A stretch of 64,000 bases of DNA from Haliclystus octoradiatus (lineage: Eukaryota; Cnidaria; Staurozoa; Stauromedusae; Haliclystidae), in the NCBI GenBank assembly GCA_916610825.1, contig OU744446.1, forward strand, positions 25,806,445 to 25,870,444, in the 5' to 3' direction. The notes below the pieces were generated by a model, which made no database searches, was not told where the DNA came from, and saw nothing but the letters and a program-made list of their open reading frames with translations. A program made the translations under genes and the position numbers. Of the stretch, positions 1 to 64,000 are shown in pieces. Positions within the stretch are counted from its first letter, which is position 1. The number at the start of each line of letters is the position of its first letter.

Positions 1-179
1 ATGTTGTTGCCCCCTAGCAACCAAATGGCAGATTGATTTTAACCTCGCTAAAGTCTTTGACTTAACCCCATTTAATATCTTGCAATTTAGCAGTGTTGAG
101 CCGAAGAAAACTTATGATGGATATTAAAATAATTCTGAAATCAGTTTATATCTACAACCTTCTTCTCTTACTATATTAG
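1..179. other. Left edge: intron sequence, no exon recognised
   Basis: Nothing coding could be supported here. It is taken as the end of the intron before the first visible dynein exon, and closes with a TATATTAG acceptor at 172-179. Confidence 0.5.
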
Positions 180-63039
<62,860 letters not shown>

Positions 63040-63774
63040 GTAAGTGCTTCCTGTTTGCCTCGGTTGGGGCTTCAATTCCTCTTTTGATTTTTGTATTGCA
63101 TCAAATGTTTGCAGTGGGCTCGGCTGTGGTGTGAAGTGCAATCAAATTAGTATTTGCCTACAGGCTTTTTATCTAGCTGAATGTTTGCCTGCCTTGATTT
63201 GAGCCAAAGCTCTAGGTGTACAGTGCATCAATTATTCTTCTGAAGATCGTGGGAGAGACAAGCAGGCCATATAATTATAAGTAGTGCCAGTCTTGCACAC
63301 GAATGGAGGCATGCTTTAAAGAATGTATTCAGATCATCTTTGTAAATCCAATCCCACCTGATAATAGATATCATCCCACTTTATTTGTTTCCCATACCAT
63401 CCCATTTCACTTAATCAAACATGAACAAATCCTGATAGAGCAATTGCAACACATGCAACGCATATACATATTATCAAGATATTATAATAGAACCAAGATA
63501 GTCTAACTCAGATTTGTGTTTTTGAGAGTTTTAAACAGGCCATAATATTATCTTACCTTTGTGAAAATCAACCAAATAAATTGTATTTAACATCCTCAAG
63601 CATTGCATAATTCAAATTTAAAAACGATGTCTTTGTCCGACATCAATAACATCCTCAAAAGTCTATATTTGTTGACCAAATATCGATCATTTCCAAACAT
63701 TTTGATCTGTTTTGCCACGGCAAAATCACTGAGAATTGGCCTCAAAATCTATTTTAAGATCATCTCGTTTCGAT

Positions 63775-64000
63775 GCGAAAAAATTACCGGGGCTAAGATT
63801 ATCAAATAAACAAACTTACTTTCTTGTGAAACATTTATTAAACATTGCTGATATTCAATATGTTTGAAATGTCGCGAGTGGCAAAAAGTCATCAGAACCG
63901 GGTTTCATGATTTCATCTAAACCGCGCGAAAAAATGTTTTACTTTTCACAAGAAAGTAAGTTTGTTTATTTGATAATCTTAGCCCCGGTAATTTTTTCGC
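63775..64000. repeat. 57-bp perfect inverted repeat, cut by the window end
   Basis: Arms 63775-63831 and 63944-64000 are exact inverted copies (start GCGAAAAAATTACCGGGGCT), separated by 112 bp. The right arm reaches the last base, so the repeat may be longer. Probably the ends or centre of a DNA transposon. Confidence 0.85.

Overview
The window is animal nuclear DNA: AT-rich, with standard code, long GT..AG introns and many eukaryotic transposable elements. It is almost entirely the inside of one gene, a plus-strand axonemal inner-arm dynein heavy chain of the DNAH3/7/12 clade, closest to DNAH7 by eye. I could place 66 exons between 180 and 63039. They join in phase throughout, with no stop or frameshift, into about 8.55 kb of coding sequence (about 2,850 codons). 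They cover most of the tail, the linker, AAA1-AAA4, the stalk with its microtubule-binding tip, and the start of AAA5. The first exons and the last roughly 1,000 residues lie outside the window. Ciliary dynein, Penelope-like retroelements with hammerhead ribozymes and a retrozyme-like tandem repeat suggest a marine invertebrate, but the species cannot be fixed from this sequence.

Layout: 0.2-5.4 kb, N-terminal exons, with a 3.16-kb transposon built of GTTCATGAAC palindromes in intron 2. 6.7-16.8 kb, tail and first linker exons, with small inverted-repeat elements and a tRNA-derived SINE. 18.6-28.6 kb, the linker, interrupted at 21686-27483 by a 5.8-kb CACTA (EnSpm) transposon with a TTA target duplication. 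That transposon carries two divergent genes: a broken tnp2-type transposase on plus and an apparently intact nine-exon accessory gene on minus. 28.9-36.7 kb, AAA1 and AAA2, with an LTR-like repeat pair around two small unknown ORFs (32.2-34.4 kb). 36.7-44.3 kb, one intron filled by a nest of at least five Penelope-like element copies, one of them nearly intact. The nest contains numerous hammerhead ribozyme motifs and is edged by copies of a 252-bp ribozyme-bearing repeat, tandem on the right. 44.3-54.5 kb, end of AAA2, AAA3 and AAA4. 55.3-60.2 kb, stalk. 61.3-63.0 kb, AAA5. A long inverted repeat runs off the right edge.

The host gene looks functional despite its load; all insertions lie in introns. 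The most interesting content is the set of about a dozen self-cleaving hammerhead RNA motifs of several sequence types in three contexts: Penelope pseudo-LTRs, a fold-back pair in another intron, and a retrozyme-like tandem repeat. Next in interest are the two-gene CACTA element and the GTTCATGAAC transposon family.
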